The position numbers were made by a program, and so were the translations under genes. A stretch of DNA of 64,000 nucleotides from Ochotona curzoniae (taxonomy: Eukaryota; Chordata; Mammalia; Lagomorpha; Ochotonidae): positions 26,946,001-27,010,000 of the forward strand of contig NW_024466599.1 in NCBI RefSeq assembly GCF_017591425.1. The letters are read 5' to 3'. The notes below the pieces were generated by a model that saw nothing but the letters and a program-made list of their open reading frames with translations, was not told where the DNA came from and searched no databases. Shown here piece after piece: positions 48,746 to 60,700 of this stretch; position 1 is the stretch's first letter; each line of letters begins with the position of its first letter.

Positions 48746-49784
48746 CATAATGTTCAGGGAAGGGTGATGCTGCTGTTGCAACAAAGCTCAATTCTGTGAA
48801 ACAGCTCCTCTTCCCAGGACGGAAGCATTTACCTGCCCTAGGTACAGGTACACACACACACAAGTTCTGGGGCAATCTTCGCACTTTCTAGCTGGGGAAT
48901 CTAAATTCCATCCCAGATGACCTTTCTTTCTTGCTGTGACTATACTCATTTGCTCCCACGATGACTGCTAGGTTTTTAAAAATTCTGAATAATTATCCCA
49001 AATAATAGGAAGGCCGGAGTAAGTTATTTTAAAAAAAAGTTCCAAAAAGCACAATTGCCCAAATAGCAGTAGAGCCATAAAACCAGTAAAACTGAGCACA
49101 AAGTCTGTTTGTATGTTTGCTTCCCAAGCATCCTTCAATTTGAGTCTCACCAGTCCTGTGATGGAAGAAAACATCCCCAGATCAAGCAGTGAGCCAACGC
49201 CTGGTGCACTCCCCTCCAAACCCCATGGACCCTCTGAAGACTCAAACGGACCAGGTGAGCAGTAAAGAATTACCTGACCTAGGACAACGTCTGGGCTAAC
49301 AAAGGCGAAAAAGGTTTCAAGTACATGATCCAACTTTGTGTAAGCAAAAGATTAACCGTACTTTATGTATACCTCAAGTGTGTTGATAAACATGACAAAG
49401 ACTTTGAAAGGACACAATAGTTATCCTTGAGAGGCAGAATCAAAAACAAACAAAAAATTTTGCTTGAAAGTAACATTATGAGTAATTGTCACCTTGTTGC
49501 AGTGTTAGCAAAATCCTTTCTTCCACTTTGCACAATGTAACAAAAACAGCTGACATCTTGAATGAGGGAGCCCAGCAGTCCCTGCCGGAGGCTTCCTGCA
49601 GGTGTGACCAGGCCCGGGGCTGCAGGTCTGGGACCCAGAGGGACACTAAGACTCCTGAGGAAGCAGTTTCCCATCTGTCTGTCCCTGATGAGGAATCAAA
49701 GCAGTAATAAAGTCATGCTCCATGAAAATGCTTCTACTGTTACACAAAAAACTGTCATTCCCACACACCTACAAGCATTTTTAG
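48746..49784. other. Intergenic, no gene seen
   Basis: Unique-looking sequence between the MIR fragment and the pseudogene-like block; an (AC)n-like run lies near 48850. Confidence 0.5.
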
Positions 49785-50465
49785 CCTGATAATCGGCCAT
49801 TCTTGGCTCTGAAAAAAATCCAAAGTTGAACTGAATCAATGCTGTGCTTCAATGAAGTTATGGTAGACAGCTCAAATTTCTCAGCCAAAATGCCAATCCA
49901 AGATGTGTCCTTAGGAGTTAACACAATACCAAGTGGAGCAGGTGGGGGCCATTCTCTGTGTTCTTTGGCAATGTCCTTGTGAAACCCAAGAACAAAACTT
50001 CTAGCTCTAATAACAAGACAGTGGAACTAACCCTAACATCCACGCCCACAGCAAGAGTGGAGTCTCTAGCCTTGTCAATTCTATTCTGGAAGTAAAATAA
50101 AGAAAAGCTCAGAATTCTCTGAAGATAATCCTCAGAAGTGACATACTGCATTCCAACTTGACTAGCAGAATACTTCACTGGAGCAAGGATGATCAGCTAG
50201 TGATCTTCATGGGGAACAAGGAAGGTATGCATGTCAACCCAACAGGGTCCAATTAATCGCCCCATGACAAAAGCAACTTTCTTAATCTGGAAGATCAATC
50301 ATCGTTGAGAAAATGTTCATCTTTTGCAAAACCTACCATAACACAGAGCACTAGAACTGGCCACAAACACACGAACACCAAAGCTGTTAGTTCAGTCATC
50401 AGTTTTGAATTTGTCTTTAATCCTTCATATTACTCTTCTTGGCTAACCATGTTCAGAGTCTTCCA
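49785..50465 (-). pseudogene. Unidentified disabled coding-like stretch just downstream of ATL2
   Basis: Read on the minus strand, protein-like frames succeed one another. The first (about 50458-50280) begins near an ATG followed by an early TAA. A second from about 50275 runs MGRLIGPCWVDMHTFLVPHE and onward through an in-frame TAG at 50200-50202, where a Gln codon would fit. A third, shifted by a base near 50010, runs GFHKDIAKEHREWPPPAP on to KHSIDSVQ around 49830. The amino acid mix and at least two frame changes with point stops look like a decayed, intron-less gene copy. I do not recognise the parent protein and see no clear A-tail at the 3' side, so chance open frames are not excluded. 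Confidence 0.45.
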
Positions 50466-50634
50466 GCTGAAATCTAAGCACTTTCTTAGAATTCTGTAAA
50501 GAATTTCCTTTTCCTTGGGGAAAATATTCCTTCCAAGAAGTACTAGGAAACCCAGTCTAGATTTTAACTCCTTTCGCATTAAGGTAAGTTATGTATGACT
50601 TTAATTTCAGAAAAAAATTGTTATTATACAACAT

Positions 50635-50640
50635 TTTATT
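50635..50640 (-). terminator. ATL2: Candidate distal polyadenylation signal of ATL2
   Basis: AATAAA on the minus strand about 1.65 kb after the stop codon. Cleavage would be expected 10-30 nt further on, near 50605-50625. It is the last canonical hexamer before the pseudogene-like block at 50465. Confidence 0.45.
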
Positions 50641-52215
50641 TTTCATTCATAAAAACAGCCCACAGCATTCAGAAAACAAGATGGTGGAAGCAATAAAGAC
50701 ACTTTCCAGGTGGATTGTGTTTAAGACCAGGTGAGATGGTAACAATTTAATACAGATGGTGACAAATACAACCCATATAAAAATAAGACCTGAATGGGGG
50801 CAGGAGGGAGCTTTATCAACCAAGGCAATGTAGAGCGTTCATGCATGCAACTCAACATCTGAATGTTCTTCACTTAAAAACCAAACCAGGTACTTTAACA
50901 GATATTCATAAGGAAGGCAACAAAGAAACTGGAAAAAAAATACATATGCCATACCCCAAAAGAGGAGAGTAAATGAATAAATCCCCTGCTACACATGGGC
51001 TAGTCACAGCAAGTTCTCCCTATACGGACGGACAAGAAAAATAACTTGCACAAGCTTATCTTTGAGGGATAATGTCTTAGAGCTCTCCACTCGGGGGCTT
51101 TCTGCTCATTCTCTTTGCAGTAAAAACAAATACAGTTTATGTAGTGGGGTACCCACTGAAGAAGTCCTTTAAAAAGAATCACAAGTTCCATTGCATATAT
51201 ACAACAAATTTTTAATTACGTACTGAAAATAAATTACAGGAAATAACTTTAAAATGAAACAGAGGACAAAGTCACGATAAACATTCCCATTGAATTCCCT
51301 TGGGGGGGAGGGGGTGAGATTGCAGTGCTCAAGATAAATATCACAAATATATCAAAAACTTCAAATTGTCTGCATTCACACACTGACATGAGCCACAAAC
51401 ATTCCTTTCACAGGGACTGTAACGTCTTAGCCTACCACAGAACCAGATTTTGCCATAGACTACAAAACTTTTAATACAAAATCGTATTTATATATTTATA
51501 ATTCATATACATGCCCTATCTGTGATTTTAGAAAATAAGAGCTACACACTGTACAGACACTCTTAACTCACAGCTGTAGGCAACATTTCTGGATGGAATT
51601 TCTCCCCCAATAAAATTAATGGCGTATTTTATGTACATGAAGGCTAAACTGCAAAAAGACAGTTCAGTTTCCCAGATATGCATCTCCTTTTAGGGCAGGT
51701 TTATAAATTTAAAAAGGCAAGACAAATGTACACCTCAGAATTACTTTCTTAGCTACAAGAGTTGTCATGTGATTGCTGTGGAGCTTCTGACACATGCACT
51801 TATGTAATACTGTACTGAAGGCAGTAAAGCAATATACACTTTAATGTGGTGGCTCAATAAAGGCTTCATTGTCACTCCAATCCAATTCTCAACACAATGA
51901 TTCATAAATTCTCTAAAAATTAAAAATTTCAATGGGATACACTGTTAAAGAGACTCTAAATAGATTTCTTAAAATATTTCCCTGAAATATCCTTTTACAT
52001 AAAATTTCACTAACATTAGATTAGGAAAAAAAAAATAATAATTAAACATGGCACGAATGTGCGTGAGAAACCAATGCTCCTCGGCCAGTCTCCGTGTCTC
52101 AGGAGCCATTAAAGAACGCTCAGAAACAACAGACACCTTCACGCTCTGTGGCAGCCATCTGTGAAGCCAGATACACTAAACTACTTCTACAGTTGATTGT
52201 AAACTTTGGTTTATC

Positions 52216-52221
52216 TTTATT
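52216..52221 (-). terminator. ATL2: Possible proximal polyadenylation signal of ATL2
   Basis: AATAAA on the minus strand only about 65 nt after the TGA stop. Use of this site would give a very short 3' UTR. Presence of the hexamer is direct; its use is unproven. Confidence 0.25.
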
Positions 52222-52285
52222 TGAGTTCTCATTGTACAGCAAGCATGAACAAGAGGGAGAGTGGAGTCCATGAGGAGCTGAAGTG

Positions 52286-52405
52286 TCAGTCTGTCTTTAA
52301 TCGGGCATGGTGAGACACCTGGTCAGTCAGGCCTGCTTTGATAGAGTTTGTAACAGACTGCCTTATGTTCTCCTCCATCAAATTATCACCCAGAGGCTTC
52401 AATAC
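52286..52405 (-). CDS. ATL2: ATL2 terminal coding exon (about residues 545-583 and stop)
   Basis: This is 120 nt encoding 39 residues from [16 protein letters not shown] to HHARLKTD, then TGA (52286-52288 on the minus strand). The acceptor is TCATACCACAG. In atlastins the region after the second membrane segment forms an amphipathic helix and tail that tune fusion activity. The same exon continues into the 3' UTR. Confidence 0.95.
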
Positions 52406-55400
52406 CTGTGGTATGAGAAATGTGCAAACAAACAAAAAACATGAGGTAAAAAAAGAGTTACATATAAAAATAGATATCAAAATTTAATTCAAAGCAATGA
52501 CAAAAATAACCAGGAATGTGGAAAACAAAAAAAAAAAGTTTCTCCCAAAAAACAAAACAAAACAAAAAAAGAAAATTATGCTACAAATAATGCAGTTAGA
52601 CATTTTATAATGCAACACACAATTACTTTCCTCTTATTCAAACCATTTACCATTCCTATTAGATGGATGTGCAATTCCATACCCTATATGCAGCATCAAA
52701 TCTGTATGTATACAGCATTTATGCAGACCGGCCCAGACGGTCCTGCTTACTGTCCTACATGTGTTAAGTGTGAACACTTCAGATACAGAAAAAAGGTAAA
52801 AATACTGTCTAATTTTTCTTCTTGTTATTGTAGGGTGACAGTCTCTGTGGCTGTGCTGATGAAAGAGCACGGTGAACCAGCCGACGTCTAGGAACTTCAA
52901 AGAGTTTGGAAAACACCTAGAACACGGAGTGATTCGTTAGGTGAATGACTTAGACTGCCGCCTTGAAACTAAAGAGCGTAAGACCACAGAATTAAGACTT
53001 TGTAGGTTTCTCACCTTCCTGGGACTCCTCTGAAGCAAAAGAAAAGAGAAATGCGAAAAAGATTTAGACAATGCTTGGTGACACACCACAGATCTTTTCT
53101 GACCAGTGATCCCCTAACCTCAACTACATTGAAAATAACCTTACACACTTTCCATTCTTGCATTGAACCGTTGTGTAATATGAACACTTCCAATTTGCTA
53201 GAATCAATGCTGCATAAAAAATATGCTTCAGAAGAAAACACTGAATAATTATTGGAATTAATGCTGCAGAAATATAGTAATGGCCAAAAAACTTTTAAGC
53301 AGATTTTTTTTTAAGGAAGACATCGAGACTATTAATCTCTCTCCTATTTGAAGATATCAAAGAAAAATGTAGTAGTGAAAATTTAGGTTGAAAACTGAAA
53401 CTCAGCAAATACTCAAGAAGATTGGAAAATAAAGCATTTCTCTAATGAACAAATACAAAATTCAAGTTAACACAATGAATCACTTTATAAAATAATGACA
53501 GTTCAGAAAAGGTCAACACCCAAACATTCTTCAAAGAATGCTCTGCTTTTTCAGCCTCTGAATTTACAGCTAAATATCCAATAGGGACTTGCATATTCTC
53601 AATCTTCAAATAGGCTCAACACTCCTCAGCCCAGAAATGACATCAGGAAATTACTATCATGTCCTTCATCAGTAATAACAGCAGCTTTCATTCTGGTCCT
53701 TGACATGCTGCTCAAGCACTTTATGACAATCACTCAAAGCACATCTGGAGTGGAACTTCCTGCTTACGGGCAAGTCCATGGAGAGCAGAATCACAAAGGG
53801 CTCTCCTAACAGGTGCTTGCTGGACAAGAGTCCATGGCCTGCCTTGGGATTCTGGCGTGAAGTCCAGGATTAGGACTTATTTTTCAAGTTGGGTGTCTGC
53901 TCAGGGTGTTCAGCTTCACTCATCCGTGTTTTCATGGGTCAGAGGTCAAGCTTTTTCTGAAAAGAACTACATCACTGTTCCATGCAGCACCACTGTCTTC
54001 ATGGAATCAAGGAAAGACCATCCAGTATTTCTCCCGCAATCCTTTTGCTTTTGCTTTCCAAAACTACTGAATTTCCAAGTTTTTCCTTACCTTCAAAATT
54101 GTTTACTAGTTTCTTTTCTCAAAGAAAATAAAATCTTTAGACTATCCTGTTATAATCAGACCTAGGACTTCTGAACCTGTCCAGACACACAGATGTAAGC
54201 TAATCCAAATACACTGTAACGCTAAAGAAAAACAGATCTCTGCTCCTTGTACAGAAGCTACATCCAAACAAAACAGAAAACATCCTTTTGACATTTCTCC
54301 TGCAAAGAAAATAAAGGCATGCAAATATTGCAAGGGAGAAGAGTTAAAAATCAGAGAAAATGAGATTAGTCACTGAAAAGTCAAAAGACAGATACCAACC
54401 TGTTCCCATAGTGTTTCAGCAATCTGATCAATCATTGTTCCAATTTCTCTGAACTCCCCAGAGTATTTCACATATGCCCAAGTACAAAGAGACGTCAGTG
54501 CCAACCCCATGACAAGGTTACACAAGACGGCTATAGAGTTTAGGCCAATGAAGCCAGTCAGTCCTGAGACTATATACATTGCAAACATGACTGCAAAAAG
54601 AGTGGCAGGAGTACGAGCAGCATAGAAGATGTTTTTGCCATCATTGTGCTTTATAAAATTTGCATAGGTCTCTTCGATTTCAGCTTCCAGCTGGTCCTGA
54701 TAACGACGGCAGAACTCATCTCCGCCCATTTTTTTCACAGAACGAAACTGTTTGATTGCCACTTCCTTGAGATCCAAGTGTTTTCGCTCTAGATCCGAAG
54801 GTGCAATGTAAGGCTTGTCCCCACCACAGACCTGAACAGACAGTAACAGGGCAGATTACAGGACAGAAAAAATTAACACTTCAAAGAAGTTCCCTGCTTA
54901 GAGTTTTTAGCTTCATAAAGTCAAATCACTCACATGGTTTGGTTTTAAATTACTGTATAACCACAACTATTTATTCCTTCCTTATTTGTTCTACCGACTT
55001 AAGGCAAAATCAGTTCCCAAAATACAACCGTAAAACTCAAGTTTAAGAACATTTACATTGCACCCTGTACCTGATTGCATTTGGCCCAACAATCATAATT
55101 GCACAAAAGGCTGTTACCAGAGAGTGGATAGAAGATAACAGATAAAAACATACTCTAGCAGTGGGTGCTGGGTCCGTAGACCTGAGGGCAGGGGTTCTGG
55201 CAGGGCCCAGGTCGCCTGGCACGGGTTCTTGGGGCCACCTGTGAGAACTGGTTCTCCTCAGTGGAAAAGATGGAGTAGTGGACAGCTGGCCAGCTTCTCA
55301 TGGAGAATACGGCAGCCCACTGGGGCCTGCAGAGGACATCTGGTACCATGCCAGAAGAAGCAGGGCAGAACAAATTGGACAACTACCCCAGCCAAAAAAT

Positions 55401-56499
55401 CATAGCATATCTGGGCGAATGAAGACTCTAAGGTTGACTGTGTCAGCCAACGGAGATTGTAAGGATTCCCTAACTCTTGGATCAGTGAGATCAACATTTC
55501 AGAAGTATCAAAACCACCTGGGCAGAACCGTTGGACCGTGTGCCACATTGGAACCCTGGGTTGGTATCAGGTGGCCAGTCCCCATCCATCCCCAGGTTTG
55601 GGGAGGTTGGGAGGCTGGGAATGGCTTCTCCCTTTGCCCTACTCTCCCCATCCCCACCCTAGAAACAGAAAAAATAGAAAATTTGGAAACAATAATCACA
55701 CCCTCTTTTCCTTAACCCTTGATCCTTCCCATCCTGATCAACTATATAAAATCATCTAAAATTTTAAAAAAATTTTCAAAAGATATCCTAATGACTGAGC
55801 ATCTGCTGTTAACCTTAAGCTAATACTAGCACTCTAAATCATGAGTCAAAAAATTCTTCAATAGTGTTTATTATGTAATGACTTATCCAACCTAACTTCT
55901 ATAAATATAATGTTGTGAATTATTTGCGGGGAGGGGGCTTGTGAATTACTTTCAGTAAGTTTGTTTCCAGCACAGATCGCAAAATAGGGACTGGCATTTT
56001 GGCACAGCACATTAAGCCAGCGTCCTATATCGGCACTAGTTCAAGACCCAGTTGCTCCACTACTAATCCAGTTCCCTGCTAATGTGCATGGGAAAGCAGT
56101 GTAAGATGGCCCAAGTCCTTGGGCCCTGCATCCACATGGGAGACCTGAAGTTCATGACTTCAGCCAGGCCCAGGCCCAACCCCAGCCAATGCAGCTGTGG
56201 AAGACGTGATCCAGAAGATTAAAAGTCTTCCCTCACACCTGAATCTCTCTTGGTCACTCTGGCTTTCAAACAAATAACCAAATCTTACAAAAAGAGCATA
56301 AACTAGTATCAGGAAAGGAAACAAAAATGACAAGACTAAAAAAAGCACAAATAGGCCAAATTATTTTAAATACAAAAACCTATTCTACTCTAGCTTGAAG
56401 TTTAAAATTCAGTTACAAACCTGTTCCATGCTTTTGCAATAAATATCTCTTGCCGCTGCTACTGCAGCCAGATTATTAGCTTCTGCTGTTGCCTAAAAG

Positions 56500-56534
<35 letters not shown>

Positions 56535-57725
56535 AAAGATAAAAGCACCATTATTATCCAACAGTATCTGTCATTCCATAAATCCTGATTAACACAATTA
56601 TGTACAATAAATAAATCTAAATACAAGCCAGAGGAAATACTAATTTCTTATTTTCCAAGGAACAGAACACTAGCATAAAGGGTCTACATGGCAGATGCTT
56701 CTAACAGAGCTGTCCATCTATCTTCATTTTGCTTAGGTTCACGTCAAAATAGTAGAAAATACCACATATACTGAGGCAACAGAAAAAAATTCAGGCATTC
56801 TTTGGAATCCAAGTGGAACAGCTCTAACATTTTTCTCAAGTGCCCCAAATCCATGCATGCTCCAACCCTTTACATAAACTGGCTCAGCAACTGCATTAGA
56901 ACCTAGGCACATCCTCTAATATATTTTCAGTCATCTCTGGATTACTTACAATACCTAAAAAATGTAAACATGTACAACTAACTGCTATACTGCAAAAAAC
57001 AACTGCACAGATATAATTTATCTTCAAACATTTTTTCATCTGTGGCTGGCTGAATCCACACTAGCAGAACCCGCATGGAGGCCGAATGTAGTTATAGCCC
57101 TAAAATGGCTGAGTCTCCAGAGATAAGGAAGCAGGAATTACTCACACAGCTTTCCCTCTCCTTACACAAGAGACATTTTCAAGCCTGTGAAACTTTTTAT
57201 TGCATCAGTTTTATTAGAAAATACTGCTTTTCCACTATCAAACTGAGAAACTGCCCAAAGTAGTCAATCATTAAAAATGATGAACAGAGTTAAAATAATA
57301 TTATCCTAAAAGCAAATCATTAATACTAAATGAAACCAGCCTTATTTCCAACGCAGTCATGGACAAAGACAGCACAGGAGGCACCTGGCACAGAGAGGCT
57401 CACATAAAGCCGTCTCCTACAGAGCCCTTCCTACCCCACCAGCAAACAAGAGAAAACAAGGACTGTGCGATTCTGCTGGCTGTACACGTGCAAGGTCTAC
57501 CATCTGCAATTACCAAAAACCACTTCGGAACCTAAGGACCCACAACACACAGTCTTAAATACTGGAAAGTTATTTCCATGCTAAAAAGTTACTCCTTTTG
57601 CTTCCATCAACATTCTGTTTGAAGATCTTGTTCTGTCTCATAAATAAGACTACAAACCACACCTATCTTTCTCCTTCCACTCCTCTCCCTCCCTTCCCCA
57701 TTTTCCCTCTTTCTCACACACACAT

Positions 57726-57761
<36 letters not shown>

Positions 57762-60700
57762 CCTGAAGCATAGACTTTGGATGTGGAAGTTCCTCTCCTT
57801 GATAGATTTTAATGTAAGCCTAAAAGACAAAAGATTCATTATATTGCAAAGTTATGCAATCTGGCTCTGGATCCCCACCAGAAGGAAAATCATAAATGCA
57901 AAAATAATAAGCAATACTAAAAGGAATTTTAGGTATAAAAATCAGACACATTTCAAAAAGTTAACCCTAGTATCAATAACATTAAATACATGTTGCTAAA
58001 TAACAAGAAATATTTCTAAATATAATTCCAACTTGCAGTTACAACTCACATTTAAAAATTATATATCCTTCTGATAAAATGAAATCCATAACTCCTCACT
58101 GCCAGTAATTCATGCAGATATGTTATAAAACACTTTAACCCAGTATTTTATGTTGACAGCTCCAATTATATTTGAGCTCAAGAAAAAAATATTACCTGAT
58201 CTGTGACTTAAGAGAAAAAAGGAACAAACAGGAACTTTCAGAATTCCATATAGGAATGTTTCATCTTAACCTTCTAAATAGAAGATCAATGTGGAACTAA
58301 CAAAGATACCGTGTGAGTGATCAAAGTGTCCAAAAAGTAACAGAAATCCACATGGTTAATTTTATTTCCCCTTGCATTTTCTGCAAGTTCCAGGACTAAC
58401 ACAAACCCCTACAAATATCTTATTCTGGCAGAGGCTAGACAGACTGGAGAAGAGCAGAGACAACAAATGTGACAATAAAAATCTATGGATAAGTTGCTCA
58501 GATGCAGAAGTTAGTACAGATACTTTCAGCTTCTTGTACCAAGCACTTGGATGAGAATTATGTTCCTGACTCCTAGTATCACTCCCAAGTGAGAGTGCAG
58601 TAGTACAGTGTGACAGCGTGTTCCTTTTCCACTACCAGACATGGAAAAAACAGGAAAATTTTGTGAATAAATCAGACCAGTTTCCAACAGATGGAAATGG
58701 TGTATAATCTTTCAAATATCCTTAAATATTACTGATGCACCCATTTAAGACAAATTTCTTATACATGCAGGTTAGTTTTTAAGTCATGTACGTTTCTGTC
58801 AAAGCCATTAATGAAAGAGGTTGCCTACCTTAAAATACTCTACAAGATCTCTACATGTGACCTTAGATCCACTGATCTCTTTTTCTACCAAGTTTTCAGG
58901 GGCAAGCAGCAATGGAACCAAATTCCGAAGTTCTCGTTTAAAGTCTTCATCAATATCTAGTGATTAGAAAATTGGTCAACATTATTAGACCAAAAATAAA
59001 AGTTCCCATTGGTAAGAGTTAATAAAATCCCATTTTATGAAATAAAGAGTGCACAGGATCTGTTACTTAAGGTAGACTCATTTAAAAGAAAAAGCCCATT
59101 CAGATATGTCATATCTGCTAGGATAAATATAATTCCATCTACTCCACCTGTGCCATTTCTCACGCTATTCATTCTTCCAGTCCAAATAGCACACAAATAA
59201 GTCAAACTGTAGACTATTAAAATAAATCCTATGTTAAGTATTAATGAAAATATTCCTTACAAAAGAGGCAATCAATATCAGATTGTATTCAACTGTATTA
59301 CTAATTTTATTTCTCCAGTCCTACTGTAAAAGTTCTGTCAATTCCCAAGCCTTCTCTCATCATACTCAAAACAATCTAAAACACACAAAAAATATTACCA
59401 CCATGGATCAGTGCCCTAAATCCGACTGCGTCAGAATAACAACGGCAAAGGCTTTCAGCAGACTGCAATCAGTGACACTGAAAAGGTGACATTCAGAATT
59501 CTTGGAACCTCACTGCCGAGTGATGCACCCCACGATTACCAGGTAAGCAATGTACTAGGTAGATGCAAACAGACCAGTGGAAACAAACAGTAATGGCTTC
59601 AGGAACTCTAGTCACACCAGTAACAGCCTCCAGAATACAACAGAAAGTTAAGGAACGCAATTGTCATTGAAAAGAAGAAAACACACTTTCAGCCTCTAAA
59701 AAGTAATTTCTGATTGTAGCAAAATGGGAATTCCCACCTTTCAATCTCCCATCGAAGCTAGGATTAGTTGCAACTTTAAGACCAGGATGTGGTAAAAGGA
59801 AGCAACCAAGATTGGAGAAACAATTGTGAATGTGCTTCCTTACATTCTGTAGCTCTTCGTGTTGATTTTGTTTTACCTACAGGCAGAAAGAGACAAGGTA
59901 TGTTAAAAGAGAAAAAAATGTACAACAGAACACACACATACCCCTGATTCAGCTGCTGTTCCAAAAGGGTGAACAAAAAGATACTAAAGGCCCATTTCTG
60001 AACAGTTTGGTAAGACTTCACATTCTCTTAAGGAAAGAGAAATTCTAACACTCAATATCTGAAGAACAAGTTACAGTTATGATTTACAAACAAACCAGAG
60101 GTTTCTAAGATCTACCAAACAAAAAAATTACCTGTTAAGTACTAATAGCGGGAAAAGAAAAGAAAAAGAGTAGAATCGATAAAAAAAAAGAAGAGAAAAA
60201 GCCGAGAGCAGATAGCGTATTCCCAATCGTTTGAACAGCAAGGACGGGGTGGGGGACCTGAGGTGCTAGCTGCTTAGATGCAGGTACTTTTGGGTGCTAG
60301 TTATATGGTTGTATTTATTTTGTATAAATTCATCAAGCTAAATACACACTTATGATCTGAGCAACTTTCAGATACACACTTCACTAAGAGGTTGGCAAAT
60401 CTTTGAGGAATTCAATCTGAGTTTGGCTAGGATGTCTGATGTACTTTGCATTCATTTCTTCTGAAGAATCAGAGCAGTGAGGACACAACCATCTGACAGT
60501 TCATCTTACATTAGCAGTAAGAAAACCATGCAGCACCTCAAGTCTCGGAATGTCACTGAGAAATCCAAGGCAGCATCCCAATGACAAAACTGTATTAAGT
60601 CAAAGGTAAGCAGATGTCTGCATCTATCTGACCTCCCAGGCCAACCTGGGTCACACACTGCATTCACTGACAGGTGGAAGGGGGTAGGGGAAGCGGCACT

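Larger units (their letters stand above)
50610..52285 (-). other. ATL2: Probable ATL2 3' UTR
   Basis: About 1.7 kb of A/T-rich, SINE-free sequence follows the stop codon in transcript direction. Its lack of repeats contrasts with both flanks. It ends just beyond an AATAAA signal at 50635-50640. Internal possible early sites include AATAAA at 52216-52221 and ATTAAA-type hexamers, so shorter 3' ends may exist. Extent is inferred from repeat absence and signal placement, not from transcripts. Confidence 0.6.

Noticed and set aside
53030..53241. Open frame running through the candidate microexon in a different frame (minus strand)
   Set aside because: The upstream part is intron pyrimidine tract translated; only the 15-nt splice-bounded piece fits the ATL2 frame.
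55278..55715. 145-residue open frame on the plus strand in an ATL2 intron
   Set aside because: It lies in a copy of the GC-rich retroposon family also found at 40700-41180, where a similar frame is seen.
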